Origin: Marinomonas primoryensis
Lineage (GTDB): Bacteria > Pseudomonadota > Gammaproteobacteria > Pseudomonadales > Marinomonadaceae
Assembly: GCF_013372285.1 (NCBI RefSeq)
Contig: NZ_CP054301.1
Coordinates: forward strand, 3,500,001 to 3,564,000
Reading direction: 5' to 3'
Length of the DNA: 64,000 nucleotides
This document shows, piece after piece, positions 29,526-37,689 of this stretch. Position numbers and translations under genes: made by a program. Within the stretch, counting starts at the first letter, position 1. Every line of letters begins with the position of its first letter. Below the pieces are notes generated by a model. That model did not search any database, had not been told where the DNA came from, and saw only the letters and a list, made by a program, of their open reading frames with translations.

Positions 29526-29945
29526 ATGATTAACCAACTTATCGAATTTTCTATCAACCACTGGGAAATGGTCGCCATCTTTTTAGCGATTCTTGCCACA
29601 CTACTATTTGTTGAAAGCAAGGGCGGTGCACAGGGGTTAACACCTTCAGCAGCCACCAACTTAATGAACAGCGAAGACGCTGTTGTTGTCGACATTCGTC
29701 CTGAAAAAGAATTCAACGCTGGCCACATCACTGGCGCATTAAACATCCCTGCTACTAAGATGAAAGAAAATCAAACACGTCTTGAGAAACACAAAGACGC
29801 CCCAATCATCATAGTATGCAAATCTGGTGTCACCTCCGGTGCAAGTGCAAAAGACTTGAAAAAGGCAGGCTTCACTAAGGTATATAAACTTCAAGGCGGC
29901 ATTGCTGAATGGCAATCATCTAATCTGCCACTGGTTAAAGGGTAA
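29526..29945 (+). CDS. yibN: Membrane-anchored rhodanese-like protein (YibN-like)
   Basis: 139 aa from ATG 29526, with ATG 29511 as alternative. One N-terminal membrane helix (MVAIFLAILATLLFV) then a rhodanese domain with VVVDIRPEKEFNAGHI and the active loop VCKSGVTSG (Cys). Ends NLPLVKG like E. coli YibN. The role is probably in sulfur or redox handling at the inner membrane; not proven. First gene of yibN-grxC-secB, a conserved gammaproteobacterial order. Confidence 0.88.
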   Translation: MINQLIEFSINHWEMVAIFLAILATLLFVESKGGAQGLTPSAATNLMNSEDAVVVDIRPEKEFNAGHITGALNIPATKMKENQTRLEKHKDAPIIIVCKSGVTSGASAKDLKKAGFTKVYKLQGGIAEWQSSNLPLVKG

Positions 29946-29956
29946 AAGAAAAGATT

Positions 29957-30211
29957 ATGTCCACTGTCACTATCTACTCAAGCGATTACTGTCCATTTTG
30001 CGTAAGAGCAAAACAGCTGCTATCTGCTAAGAATGTTGCATTCAACGAAATTCGTGTCGACGGAAAACGTGAAGTTCGTCAACAAATGACTGAAAAAAGT
30101 GGGCGTACCTCTGTTCCGCAAATCTGGATTGGCGAACGACACATTGGTGGTTGTGACGATCTGTATGCTCTTGAACGCGAACAAAAACTCGATACTTTAC
30201 TTGCCCAATAG
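29957..30211 (+). CDS. grxC: Glutaredoxin 3
   Basis: 84 aa, the standard size. Active site CPFC in YSSDYCPFCVRAKQLL (residues ~12-15), the cis-Pro motif TSVPQIWIG and the GGCDDLYAL GSH-binding end. Glutathione-dependent disulfide reductase in the cytosol. 11 bp after yibN, 42 bp before secB. Secure. Confidence 0.97.
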   Translation: MSTVTIYSSDYCPFCVRAKQLLSAKNVAFNEIRVDGKREVRQQMTEKSGRTSVPQIWIGERHIGGCDDLYALEREQKLDTLLAQ

Positions 30212-30253
30212 TGGCGCAAATATAATATTCTTATAATAAAGAAAGGAGCAACA

Positions 30254-30736
30254 ATGTCTGATACAACTGAAGTAAACGCTGCAACTGAAACACAAGAAGC
30301 TCAAACACCACAACTGTCTATGCAACGTGTTTTCTTAAAAGACATTTCTTTTGAATCGCCTCGCTCACCGATGATTTTCCAAGAAGAATGGAAACCAGAA
30401 GTTGGCTTAGAATTGAACACAAAAAGCCGCCAAGTAGGCGAAAGTGTTTATGAAATCGTACTAGAAATTACTGTTACGGTTAAAAACAGCGGCCAAACGG
30501 GTTATCTAGTACAAATTCAACAAGGCGGTCTGTTTGTTGTTTCTGGTCTTGATGAGCAGCAATTACATCATGCTCTAGGCGCTTTCTGCCCAGCAACCTT
30601 GTTTCCATATGCTCGTGAAAACATCGATGCGATTGTTGTTAAAGGCAGCTTCCCAGCCCTTATGCTTGCGCCAATCAACTTTGATGCGCTGTATCTAGAA
30701 AGCCTACAAAAGCAACAAGCTGAAACAACTCAATAG
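30254..30736 (+). CDS. secB: Protein-export chaperone SecB
   Basis: 160 aa. Family motifs QRVFLKDISFESPRSP (after an acidic/Gln-rich start), YEIVLEITVTVK, and the C-terminal FPYARENIDAIVVKGSFPALMLAPINFDALY. Tetrameric cytosolic chaperone that keeps preproteins unfolded and hands them to SecA. AAGGAG ribosome-binding site before ATG 30254. Followed by a strong terminator. Confidence 0.98.
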   Translation: MSDTTEVNAATETQEAQTPQLSMQRVFLKDISFESPRSPMIFQEEWKPEVGLELNTKSRQVGESVYEIVLEITVTVKNSGQTGYLVQIQQGGLFVVSGLDEQQLHHALGAFCPATLFPYARENIDAIVVKGSFPALMLAPINFDALYLESLQKQQAETTQ

Positions 30737-30752
30737 AAACCATTGAGTGATG

Positions 30753-30782
30753 AAAAAAGGAGGCCACGTGCCTCCTTTTTTA
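30753..30782 (+). terminator. Rho-independent terminator of yibN-grxC-secB
   Basis: Stem AAAAAGGAGGC/GCCTCCTTTTT with a 5-nt loop, 17 bp past the secB stop. Confidence 0.93.
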
Positions 30783-30837
30783 TTGCATAATAGCCAAAGA
30801 TCGCCTTTTAATATCATCAGTACAAATGGAAGCTGTG

Positions 30838-30960
30838 ATGAAAAAGAAAAAAAAACCTTGCCCTAACTGCCTTAAAGCCCGCTGGTTACTACTTTACCTA
30901 GGCTGCTTTGCTCTGCTTGCCATATTGGTCGCCAATCAGTTTTTAGAAAAAGGAATGTAA
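30838..30960 (+). CDS. Small membrane protein of 40 aa with a CPNC motif
   Basis: A 40-codon frame too short for usual gene finders. It starts MKKKKKPCPNCLKARW and continues with one strongly hydrophobic segment (LLLYLGCFALLAILVA), ending NQFLEKGM. GGAAG lies 5 nt before the ATG. The basic lead plus CxxC plus one helix suggests an inner-membrane protein with cytosolic N-terminus; the CxxC could bind metal or be redox-active. It is 1 bp from the following lipoprotein gene, so translational coupling is likely. Function unknown; the coding call rests on site, composition and position. Confidence 0.6.
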   Translation: MKKKKKPCPNCLKARWLLLYLGCFALLAILVANQFLEKGM

Positions 30961-30961
30961 T

Positions 30962-32629
30962 GTGAGGTGGTTCTTTCTTTGCTTAAGTATCAGTTTTCTA
31001 GCTGGCTGTGCTACTTACAAGCAGGACATTGATGCTGGATTAAGCTTAGCGAAAGAAGGTGAATGGAAAAAAGCCGAGGATAAATTAGAAGGTGTTCTAG
31101 ACAATTCTCAAGACAAGCTACTCTATTACATGGAAATTGGCGCTCTTGCCCAAAATCAAGGGGATTATGAGCGCAGTAACACCCTACTCGAACAAGCCGA
31201 AAGATTAAGTGATACCTTCTTCCAAGAAAATTTTTCTAATCGCTCCTGGGCCTTATTGAGCAACCCAAGACAAAGCGACTATCGTGGTAGCGGCATGGAA
31301 CGCATTTATATCAGTTACCTCAAGTCCATGAACTACCTCGCGCTGGCGGAGCAAGAAAAAAACACCGCTAAAAAACGCCAATTGAACGACGCCGCCGTGG
31401 TTGAAGTACGTCGCATTGACATCAAACTCAATGAAATCCGCGCACAAAATCCCAGCTATCAAGATCTCAACGCCAAAGAAAACCAAGCTTTTTACATGAA
31501 AGCATTGAGCTGGTTGGGTAACTTCTACACTGGCGGAAGAGACACGGACAAATTTCTCTATCGTGATGACGCGTGGGCGCGTTACATGGAGGGGCTACAA
31601 TACGAGATTAATAGCGAATACGACGACGCTCGTATCAGTTATCAAAAGGCCGCGAATTTGTATGAAGACGGTTACGCAAAGCAATACGACTTGCCCAGCA
31701 CGACCGCTGAACGAGCCTGGTTAGACACCATTCGTATGATGCAAAAAGGGGGTTTTAGCCAAAGCGAAATACAGCAAAAAATAAAAGATAAACTTTCTCC
31801 CGACATGCAAGAAACGCTCAAGCAATACCACACTGGTGATGCGGAACTGGTCATTTTAGAACACCAAGGGTTTATTCCTGACAAAAGCGAAATGACCTTA
31901 TTACTGTTCTCAGATCCTCGGGCGTACTCTTTAGTGTTAGAGCCGCTTCACGGCGGCGGAACAACGCAGACAAATGATTCATTTCGTTGGTTTACCATGG
32001 TATATGCCGACATCAATCCACTGAACTTGATCGCTAATTACAAAGCGGGCGGTGCATGGGGCACTTTCTCCGGCATCTTTACCAAACGCGTTATTCTTGG
32101 TCGTCCTGTTTGGCAGCAACTTAGCGCCGCGAACGTAGATAAACTCCTGGCGCAACAACCCATACGCGTTACCGTGCCATACTATCGTCGTTTCACCTTG
32201 GACCAGCATCAACCAAGGTTAAAAACGAACGGACCAGCTATGACAGACACAAGTCACAGCTTAAGAATGACGTCTCTTGCTGACATTGCCTTCCAAGAAC
32301 AACTAGCACAAGCGCAGAGAGATATTTACGAAGGCCTAACAAGAGAGTTGTTACGCAGCTGGTTAACGTATCAACTCACGGCAAATGTTAAAGATGAAAG
32401 CGCCAGCTTGATTTTGAACCTCATTGGGCAAGTGGCTGTGTTTGCATCGTCCGCGGCGGACACACGAAATTGGCTCACACTTCCAGCGCAAGTAAGACTG
32501 ACAAGAGAGCCATTGCCACCGGGCGAATACGCGCCAGACTATAACGTCAATCAAAAACAATTCTCTCTGGGTAAGATCAACTTAGAAGCAAATAAAATTA
32601 AACTTTGGAATCTACGCAACCCTTATTAA
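30962..32629 (+). CDS. COG3014 family lipoprotein with TPR-like region
   Basis: 555 aa from a GTG start with AAAGGA 8 nt upstream. Type II signal peptide MRWFFLCLSISFLAGC, lipobox LAGC with Cys16. Residues ~20-250 look helical and TPR-like (LSLAKEGEWKKAEDKLEGVLD, NQGDYERSNTLLEQAERL); the C-terminal half is beta-rich with no known motif. Known only as a conserved uncharacterised lipoprotein that travels with LpoB/LPP20-type lipoproteins. Probably outer-membrane, periplasm-facing. Confidence 0.8.
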   Translation: MRWFFLCLSISFLAGCATYKQDIDAGLSLAKEGEWKKAEDKLEGVLDNSQDKLLYYMEIGALAQNQGDYERSNTLLEQAERLSDTFFQENFSNRSWALLSNPRQSDYRGSGMERIYISYLKSMNYLALAEQEKNTAKKRQLNDAAVVEVRRIDIKLNEIRAQNPSYQDLNAKENQAFYMKALSWLGNFYTGGRDTDKFLYRDDAWARYMEGLQYEINSEYDDARISYQKAANLYEDGYAKQYDLPSTTAERAWLDTIRMMQKGGFSQSEIQQKIKDKLSPDMQETLKQYHTGDAELVILEHQGFIPDKSEMTLLLFSDPRAYSLVLEPLHGGGTTQTNDSFRWFTMVYADINPLNLIANYKAGGAWGTFSGIFTKRVILGRPVWQQLSAANVDKLLAQQPIRVTVPYYRRFTLDQHQPRLKTNGPAMTDTSHSLRMTSLADIAFQEQLAQAQRDIYEGLTRELLRSWLTYQLTANVKDESASLILNLIGQVAVFASSAADTRNWLTLPAQVRLTREPLPPGEYAPDYNVNQKQFSLGKINLEANKIKLWNLRNPY

Positions 32630-32683
32630 ATTGATTACACTAACAGCTTGGCATCAGGCTAAAACGGACGTAAGGAAAACATT

Positions 32684-33310
32684 ATGCATATTGATAAACT
32701 AAATCAGTCTAAATGGATCACTCTGTCATGGAAGGGGCTTGTCACTGTCTGTATGACTGTACTATTAGCGGCGTGTTCTGGCAGCGTAAAACGTCTAGAC
32801 ACTAACGAAGATGTCATGCTGTCTGACCGTTGGAATGATACAGACTCCCGCTTAGTCGCAGAAGAAATGATGGGCGACATGCTGACGTTCCCATGGTTTC
32901 GTGATTACAATTTCAGCAACAAAGGCAACCCAACTGTTATTGTGCAGACGATACGTAACAAAACCTCTGAGCACATTCCTGTTGATACCTTTATTAATGA
33001 CATCAAGCGCAGTTTGTTGCGTGCCGGTAAAGTCGACTTTGTTGTTTCCGGTGCAGAACGAGATGAAGTTCGTAGCGAGCGAGAAGAACAAGCGCTAAAC
33101 GCCGCACCCGATACCGTTGCTAAATTTGGCCTAGAACAAGGCGCTGGTTTTGCCTTATCTGGCACGATCAACTCCATTGTTGATTCAAATGGCGACCAAC
33201 GCGTGAGCTTCTACCAAGTCGATTTGAAATTGATTGATATGACGACCAATCGTGAAGTATGGAATGGTCAGAAGAAACTCAAAAAATTGGCTGATAAAGG
33301 CTTTTTCTAA
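32684..33310 (+). CDS. LpoB-type penicillin-binding protein activator lipoprotein
   Basis: 208 aa. N-terminal signal with lipobox LLAAC, then the LpoB/COG3417 domain: DRWNDTDSRLVAEEMMGDML, NPTVIVQTIRNKTSEHIP, FALSGTINSIVD, FYQVDLKLIDMTTNREVWNGQKKLKK. LpoB of E. coli activates PBP1b from the outer membrane. Homologues outside enterobacteria are often annotated only as LpoB-like, so the PBP partner is uncertain. Middle gene of the three-lipoprotein set. Confidence 0.82.
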   Translation: MHIDKLNQSKWITLSWKGLVTVCMTVLLAACSGSVKRLDTNEDVMLSDRWNDTDSRLVAEEMMGDMLTFPWFRDYNFSNKGNPTVIVQTIRNKTSEHIPVDTFINDIKRSLLRAGKVDFVVSGAERDEVRSEREEQALNAAPDTVAKFGLEQGAGFALSGTINSIVDSNGDQRVSFYQVDLKLIDMTTNREVWNGQKKLKKLADKGFF

Positions 33311-33312
33311 CC

Positions 33313-34341
33313 ATGACATTCTCCGTCCTTCCTACGTCTTTAAATTGGATGATGATCACGGGTCTATTGCTCAGTCTGACTGGGTGTTTAGGCTTCAATA
33401 CAAAATCCAACCAAGCGGAAGAGACGATGCCGAGCTGGGTGTCGTCTCCACCACAGGACAGCACACATTTGTATGGTGTCGGCAGTGCGTCGCGCATTGA
33501 AAACATTGCTCTGGCTTTTACCCAAGCCGAGCAAAATGGCAATATTCAAATTGCGCAACAGCTGCGTACTCAGGTGAGTCAAGTCAATACGCAAGACACC
33601 CAGGTGAGATCAGGACAAGGCGGAGAACAGGTTTCCAAGGTACAAACCGCTTACACTCAGATAACAACATCACCGATTGAGCTAGAACAAGCGATCAATG
33701 AAAAACGCTACGCTGGAAAAAACTACGTCTACGCACTGCAATCGATTGATCGCACGCGCATTGTCGCCAAGTTAAAAATCGCCATTAGTGATACCGACGA
33801 CGTAATTCGTCAGCAAGCGTCTTTGCTAAGCACCAAGGCGTCCCAACTTCCTGCCGTACAAGATTGGCAAATCTACATGCAGCTTATTCCACACTTTGCC
33901 CAGCGCAAGGCCTACGAAGAAGAATTGAGTCTTTATTCAACTGAACGAACCTTAGCGGGAAGAGCCGACGACGATATTCAAAATATAGAACGGCAATTGA
34001 GTCGCGCTCTAGTCAGCTTTGGTTTTGATGCTTCAACAACAAAACAAGCGGATGCATTGGCCAGCGCGTTATCGCGGTTTGGATTAACACCAAAAGCGAA
34101 TTCTATCTTCACGCTAAATAGTCGTACACTGCAACACCATGAAACTCAAGATGGTCGCTTTTATGTGTTCGAAGACGGCACGCTGGAACTCATTGACCCA
34201 ACAGGCTCGCGCCTTGCTTCTTGGACAGTGAGTGCCAGAGGCATTGCTAAGAATCTGAGTAGTGCTCGAGAGCAAGCCACTGTCAACTGGTCAAATCAAG
34301 CAATTGAAGCCATGTTTACTTGGTTAACTCGATTAGACTAA
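33313..34341 (+). CDS. LPP20 family lipoprotein
   Basis: 342 aa. Lipoprotein signal with LSLTGC, then PSWVSSPPQDSTHLYGVGSASRIENIALAFTQAEQNG, the LPP20/DUF4136-like opening seen in lipoproteins of this group. A second, poorly conserved region follows. Begins 2 bp after the LpoB-like gene; the trio is one operon. Its terminator at the 3' end has been split by the IS element (34377-34387 and 35811-35821). Confidence 0.75.
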   Translation: MTFSVLPTSLNWMMITGLLLSLTGCLGFNTKSNQAEETMPSWVSSPPQDSTHLYGVGSASRIENIALAFTQAEQNGNIQIAQQLRTQVSQVNTQDTQVRSGQGGEQVSKVQTAYTQITTSPIELEQAINEKRYAGKNYVYALQSIDRTRIVAKLKIAISDTDDVIRQQASLLSTKASQLPAVQDWQIYMQLIPHFAQRKAYEEELSLYSTERTLAGRADDDIQNIERQLSRALVSFGFDASTTKQADALASALSRFGLTPKANSIFTLNSRTLQHHETQDGRFYVFEDGTLELIDPTGSRLASWTVSARGIAKNLSSAREQATVNWSNQAIEAMFTWLTRLD

Positions 34342-34376
34342 CCCTGTCAATCTCAACCCTATAAACAAAAAAACGA

Positions 34377-34387
34377 CGCCCGTAGGC
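34377..34387. repeat. Target site duplication, left copy (11 bp)
   Basis: CGCCCGTAGGC directly abuts the left IS end; identical copy at 35811-35821. Length 11 bp fits IS4-family insertions. Confidence 0.95.
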
Positions 34388-34396
34388 TAATGCTGT

Positions 34397-35731
34397 TCAC
34401 TTAAGCGGAACAGCATTACGAGATACCGGATATCTCGTCTTTGATTGCTTCACCACGCGAGGCCGATTAGGCCTCGCTTTCTTTCTCTCCAAAAACAAAT
34501 TACACACCCCAGACCTTAGCTCCTTAAGGCGCATTCCTGTCTTCGATTCTGGCTTAGCCGCTGCCATCACGATCAAGTTGGAAGCAATAAAAGTAAACGC
34601 CATTTTAAAACGCACATCGCTCGCTCGTTGACCATGTGATGCCGCCGCATGACTCGCCTCTCGACGCACGATGTTGTATGCCAGTAGCATCCCCCACATT
34701 TCTTGATAGATTAAATCGACTTTCTTACTGCGCAACGTAATGGCGTTGTTAAGCATGGAAGATTTGATGTCACGAAATCCCAGTTCAATTTCCCATCGCT
34801 GATGATACAACTGAGCAATCTTGTCAGCAGGATAGTTACTGATAGGAAGTGATGTCAGTACCGTCTTAGCTTTACCTTGAACGTCATAGGTTATGGCTCG
34901 TGCATCCCAGTATTCAGGCAGACTGGGGTTCTTTTTGCGTGCTTGTGGGGAGACTTTCATACGCCATAACGCATCACCGTCTCCGTATTCTTCAATGACC
35001 TCATACACAGTATTGCTGCGTTTTGGGATTAACCAGTGTCGTTTATTCCCTCCGTTCATCAAGGTATGCATGAGATTAGCACTCCAAAAATTTCGATCTA
35101 GGAGTGTGATACTGCGATCAGGAATTTTATCTAACATAGCTTCAGCTAATGGCGTTTCAGCTTTTCGATAACGTCCAATCTGAGTATCTAGAATAATGTG
35201 AGAATGCGTATTCATCAGAGCGACACAACGCAATAACGGATAGGCGCTTTGCTTGACGGTTGTATTGCTAGCGCTACCGAAGTGTTCTCGTAACTCTGGT
35301 GTGTCCGGGGTGCGAAAAACGACACCATCTATTGCGAATACTTGCAGCCCTTGCCAATCATCCTGAGCAAATCGCTCATTGGCCCAATGTTCACCTGTAC
35401 GCTGAAAAAGCCACTGCATAGGATCAGAACCAAGGCGCTGCCTCGCTTGAGATACGCCACTTTTGGCAAGGAGCTGCTCCGACGCTAATCCTTCCGAACA
35501 AATATTTAAGCGTCTCGCCACTTCTTCGATCGCTTCATCCCGAAAAAGAGCCATACCTAACACTAGCCAAAGAACTTGATCTTCAGGTAGACGTCGTCGT
35601 CTGATGCTCGCTTTTGAAGAAAGGGTTAATGCAGACTCGATCCATTCAACAGGAATATTCTGGGTGAAGGTCGAGTGATCTGAGAATGAATGAAGTTCAT
35701 CGATGCTAAGAAGTAACTGCTGAATAGACAC
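34397..35731 (-). CDS. IS4-family DDE transposase
   Basis: 444 aa from GTG 35731. IS4-type core: first Asp in VFAIDGVVFRTPD, second in ITLLDRNFWS, and the YREK-like block YHQRWEIELGFRDIKSSML with the catalytic Glu. An N-terminal DUF4372-like region (FSDHSTFTQNIP...RRRRLPEDQVLWLVLGMAL) precedes it. The stop codon lies inside the left inverted repeat. A strong hairpin terminator sits directly before the start (35732-35766), which should limit expression from outside transcripts. Confidence 0.95.
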   Translation of the reverse strand: MSIQQLLLSIDELHSFSDHSTFTQNIPVEWIESALTLSSKASIRRRRLPEDQVLWLVLGMALFRDEAIEEVARRLNICSEGLASEQLLAKSGVSQARQRLGSDPMQWLFQRTGEHWANERFAQDDWQGLQVFAIDGVVFRTPDTPELREHFGSASNTTVKQSAYPLLRCVALMNTHSHIILDTQIGRYRKAETPLAEAMLDKIPDRSITLLDRNFWSANLMHTLMNGGNKRHWLIPKRSNTVYEVIEEYGDGDALWRMKVSPQARKKNPSLPEYWDARAITYDVQGKAKTVLTSLPISNYPADKIAQLYHQRWEIELGFRDIKSSMLNNAITLRSKKVDLIYQEMWGMLLAYNIVRREASHAAASHGQRASDVRFKMAFTFIASNLIVMAAAKPESKTGMRLKELRSGVCNLFLERKKARPNRPRVVKQSKTRYPVSRNAVPLK

Positions 35732-35766
35732 AAAAAAATCCGATTAAGAAAGCCTAATCGGATTTT
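35732..35766 (-). terminator. Intrinsic terminator in the transposase 5' leader
   Basis: Perfect 12-bp stem AAAATCCGATTA/TAATCGGATTTT (35735-35746, 35755-35766) with an 8-nt loop; on the minus strand it is followed by three more T, making seven in a row that end at the GTG start. It faces transcription entering the element from the right, including the dctPQM operon. Confidence 0.85.
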
Positions 35767-35810
35767 CTGAGACTGTTCAATTAAATTCAACCCTTAAGTG
35801 AACAGTATTA

Positions 35811-35821
35811 CGCCCGTAGGC
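35811..35821. repeat. Target site duplication, right copy (11 bp)
   Basis: CGCCCGTAGGC, identical to 34377-34387. Joining the flanks restores AAAAACGACGCC-CGTA-GGCGCCGTTTTT, a bidirectional terminator. Confidence 0.95.
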
Positions 35822-35848
35822 GCCGTTTTTACATTCTAAGATCGTCTG

Positions 35849-37135
35849 TTATACCAAGCCAATGGCCAGTATCGGAAAGGCCACAATAAGCGCTAAACGC
35901 AGCAAATCAGCAATCACAAATGGCATTACCCCTTTATACATATCACCAATGGATATATGGGGGGCCACCGACTTAATGACAAATACATTCATGCCAACGG
36001 GCGGGGTAATCAAACCTAGTTCCACCGTGATAACCGCTACAATACCAAACCAAATAGGATCAAAACCAGCGGCTTCTATCAATGGATAAACAACAGGCAC
36101 CGTCAGCAGCAACATAGCGATACTGTCCATGACGCAACCCAGTACCATAAACAGAATTAAGACACAGAGCAGTATCATGTAAGGCCCTAAGTGCAGACTG
36201 TCTACGTACTCAACCAAGGAAAACGAAATACGAGATACGGAGAGAAAATAACCAAAAATTTCAGCACCAATGATCATAAAAAAGATCATCGCAGACATCA
36301 CTAACGTTTCACCCACCGCGTCTTTAAACTGTTCAAAGCGCATGCCTCGTACAAGGGCAATTAACAAGGTTGCTGCCGCACCGACGGCAGAAGCTTCTGT
36401 TGGCGTAAACCAACCGCTGTAAATACCACCAATAATGAACACAAACACGCCAGTGAAAGGCACTAACCCCTTAAGACCAAGAAATTTTTCTTTTAACGTG
36501 GTTGCCTTTCCAGGTTGAGCAATATTAGGAAACACAATAACCAAAACAGCGACGGTAAGTCCGTACATCACCAACCCAAGCAAACCGGGTATCACGCCAG
36601 CCATGAACATTGCCCCCACCGATTGCTCGGTTATCAGGGCGTACAATAACAACGCAATAGAAGGTGGAATCATGATGCCTAAGGTACCACCCGCGGCTAA
36701 CACACCCGTCGCCAAGGTTGGCGCATAACCATTCTTTTCCATCTCTGGCAACGCAACACGAGACATACTGGCTGCCGTCGCCATGGATGAACCAGAAATA
36801 GCAGAGAAAATACCGCAAGAAGTGACTGCGGCCAACGCCATGCCGCCACGCCAACTACCAAACATCGCTCTTGCGCCTTGGAATAGTTCTTGCGACATAC
36901 CGGATTTTGAAGCAAATACCCCCATCAGAATAAACATAGGAATAGGGCTAAAGCTGTAATTAGACAGCGTTTCAAAAGGGCCGCTAGCGAGAATGGAAAT
37001 AGCAGGATCGAAAGCAACAATCCAACCAAATCCAACAAAGCCCGCCAACGCCATCGTCAATGCGATAGGAGCACGCAGTACGATTAGCAGCAACATGACG
37101 GCAATACAGACAACACCAATCATCGAAGTACTCAT
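35849..37135 (-). CDS. TRAP transporter large permease DctM
   Basis: 428 aa, about twelve membrane segments, DctM-like throughout: PIPMFILMGVFASKSGMSQELF, AAGGTLGIMIPPSIALLLYALITEQSVGAMF, LGLITPPVGMNVFVIKSVAPHISI. Uses a sodium gradient to move the substrate with DctQ. Overlaps dctQ by 4 nt (ATGA). The set stands next to pobA, so an aromatic acid such as 4-hydroxybenzoate is a reasonable but unproved substrate. Its 3' terminator was destroyed by the IS. Confidence 0.93.
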   Translation of the reverse strand: MSTSMIGVVCIAVMLLLIVLRAPIALTMALAGFVGFGWIVAFDPAISILASGPFETLSNYSFSPIPMFILMGVFASKSGMSQELFQGARAMFGSWRGGMALAAVTSCGIFSAISGSSMATAASMSRVALPEMEKNGYAPTLATGVLAAGGTLGIMIPPSIALLLYALITEQSVGAMFMAGVIPGLLGLVMYGLTVAVLVIVFPNIAQPGKATTLKEKFLGLKGLVPFTGVFVFIIGGIYSGWFTPTEASAVGAAATLLIALVRGMRFEQFKDAVGETLVMSAMIFFMIIGAEIFGYFLSVSRISFSLVEYVDSLHLGPYMILLCVLILFMVLGCVMDSIAMLLLTVPVVYPLIEAAGFDPIWFGIVAVITVELGLITPPVGMNVFVIKSVAPHISIGDMYKGVMPFVIADLLRLALIVAFPILAIGLV

Positions 37136-37641
37136 GACTCTGCCTTTTCAGAAAATAATAACTGCAACGCGTGCATCACGGCCGAAACAGCAAGCATAAA
37201 TGTTGCGAAACAAGCCGCGGCATAAAAATACGTTAATGGGATCAATAGATCCTGGGTCGTTTCATAACTCATTGCCGCTTCATCAACCAAATGATAAAAA
37301 CTGTAGCTCATACCAATTCCCATTAAACCAAAGCAAAGTATATAAACCGCTTCGAGTACTTTTTTTGTTCTCGCTTGAAGCCGTTCCGTAAACAGGTCAA
37401 CAATGACCTGTGAACGGCTAACAGAGTGCGGAAGAATGAAGAGCACAGTAAATAGTAAACTGTATTTCACCAACTCGATGCCACCAAGGATAGTCAAATC
37501 TACGGCACCATCCGTCATCGAAAACAAACCTCGGGTAAAGACATCAAACAAGGTAATCACCATCATAGTGATTAGAAACATCCCACCCAATAAGTGCATT
37601 CCATGCGTAATGCGCTCTATTATTTGAGCTATTACCTTCAT
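37132..37641 (-). CDS. TRAP transporter small permease DctQ
   Basis: 169 aa from ATG 37641, with GGAGAG 7 nt upstream (a longer frame to 37674 has no site). Four membrane helices; typical FDVFTRGLFSM and LFTVLFILPHSVSRSQVIVDLFT. Partner of DctM, overlapping it by 4 nt and 48 bp after the binding-protein gene. Confidence 0.88.
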   Translation of the reverse strand: MKVIAQIIERITHGMHLLGGMFLITMMVITLFDVFTRGLFSMTDGAVDLTILGGIELVKYSLLFTVLFILPHSVSRSQVIVDLFTERLQARTKKVLEAVYILCFGLMGIGMSYSFYHLVDEAAMSYETTQDLLIPLTYFYAAACFATFMLAVSAVMHALQLLFSEKAES

Positions 37642-37689
37642 TACTACTCTCCAACTACCACAACTCTTGGTCATATCTATTAACTACCG

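Larger units (their letters stand above)
34388..35810 (-). mobile_element. Complete IS4-family insertion sequence, 1423 bp
   Basis: Ends are inverted repeats TAATGCTGTTCACTTAAG (34388-34405) and, reversed, TAATACTGTTCACTTAAG (35793-35810): 17 of 18 match. Flanked by 11-bp direct repeats. One intact transposase on the minus strand. Each end also holds a second, inverted copy of the tip: left TAATGCTGTTC/GAACAGCATTA (34388-34398, 34408-34418), right ACTGTTCA/TGAACAGT (35772-35779, 35799-35806). The near-perfect ends and intact gene suggest a recent, possibly active insertion. Confidence 0.95.
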
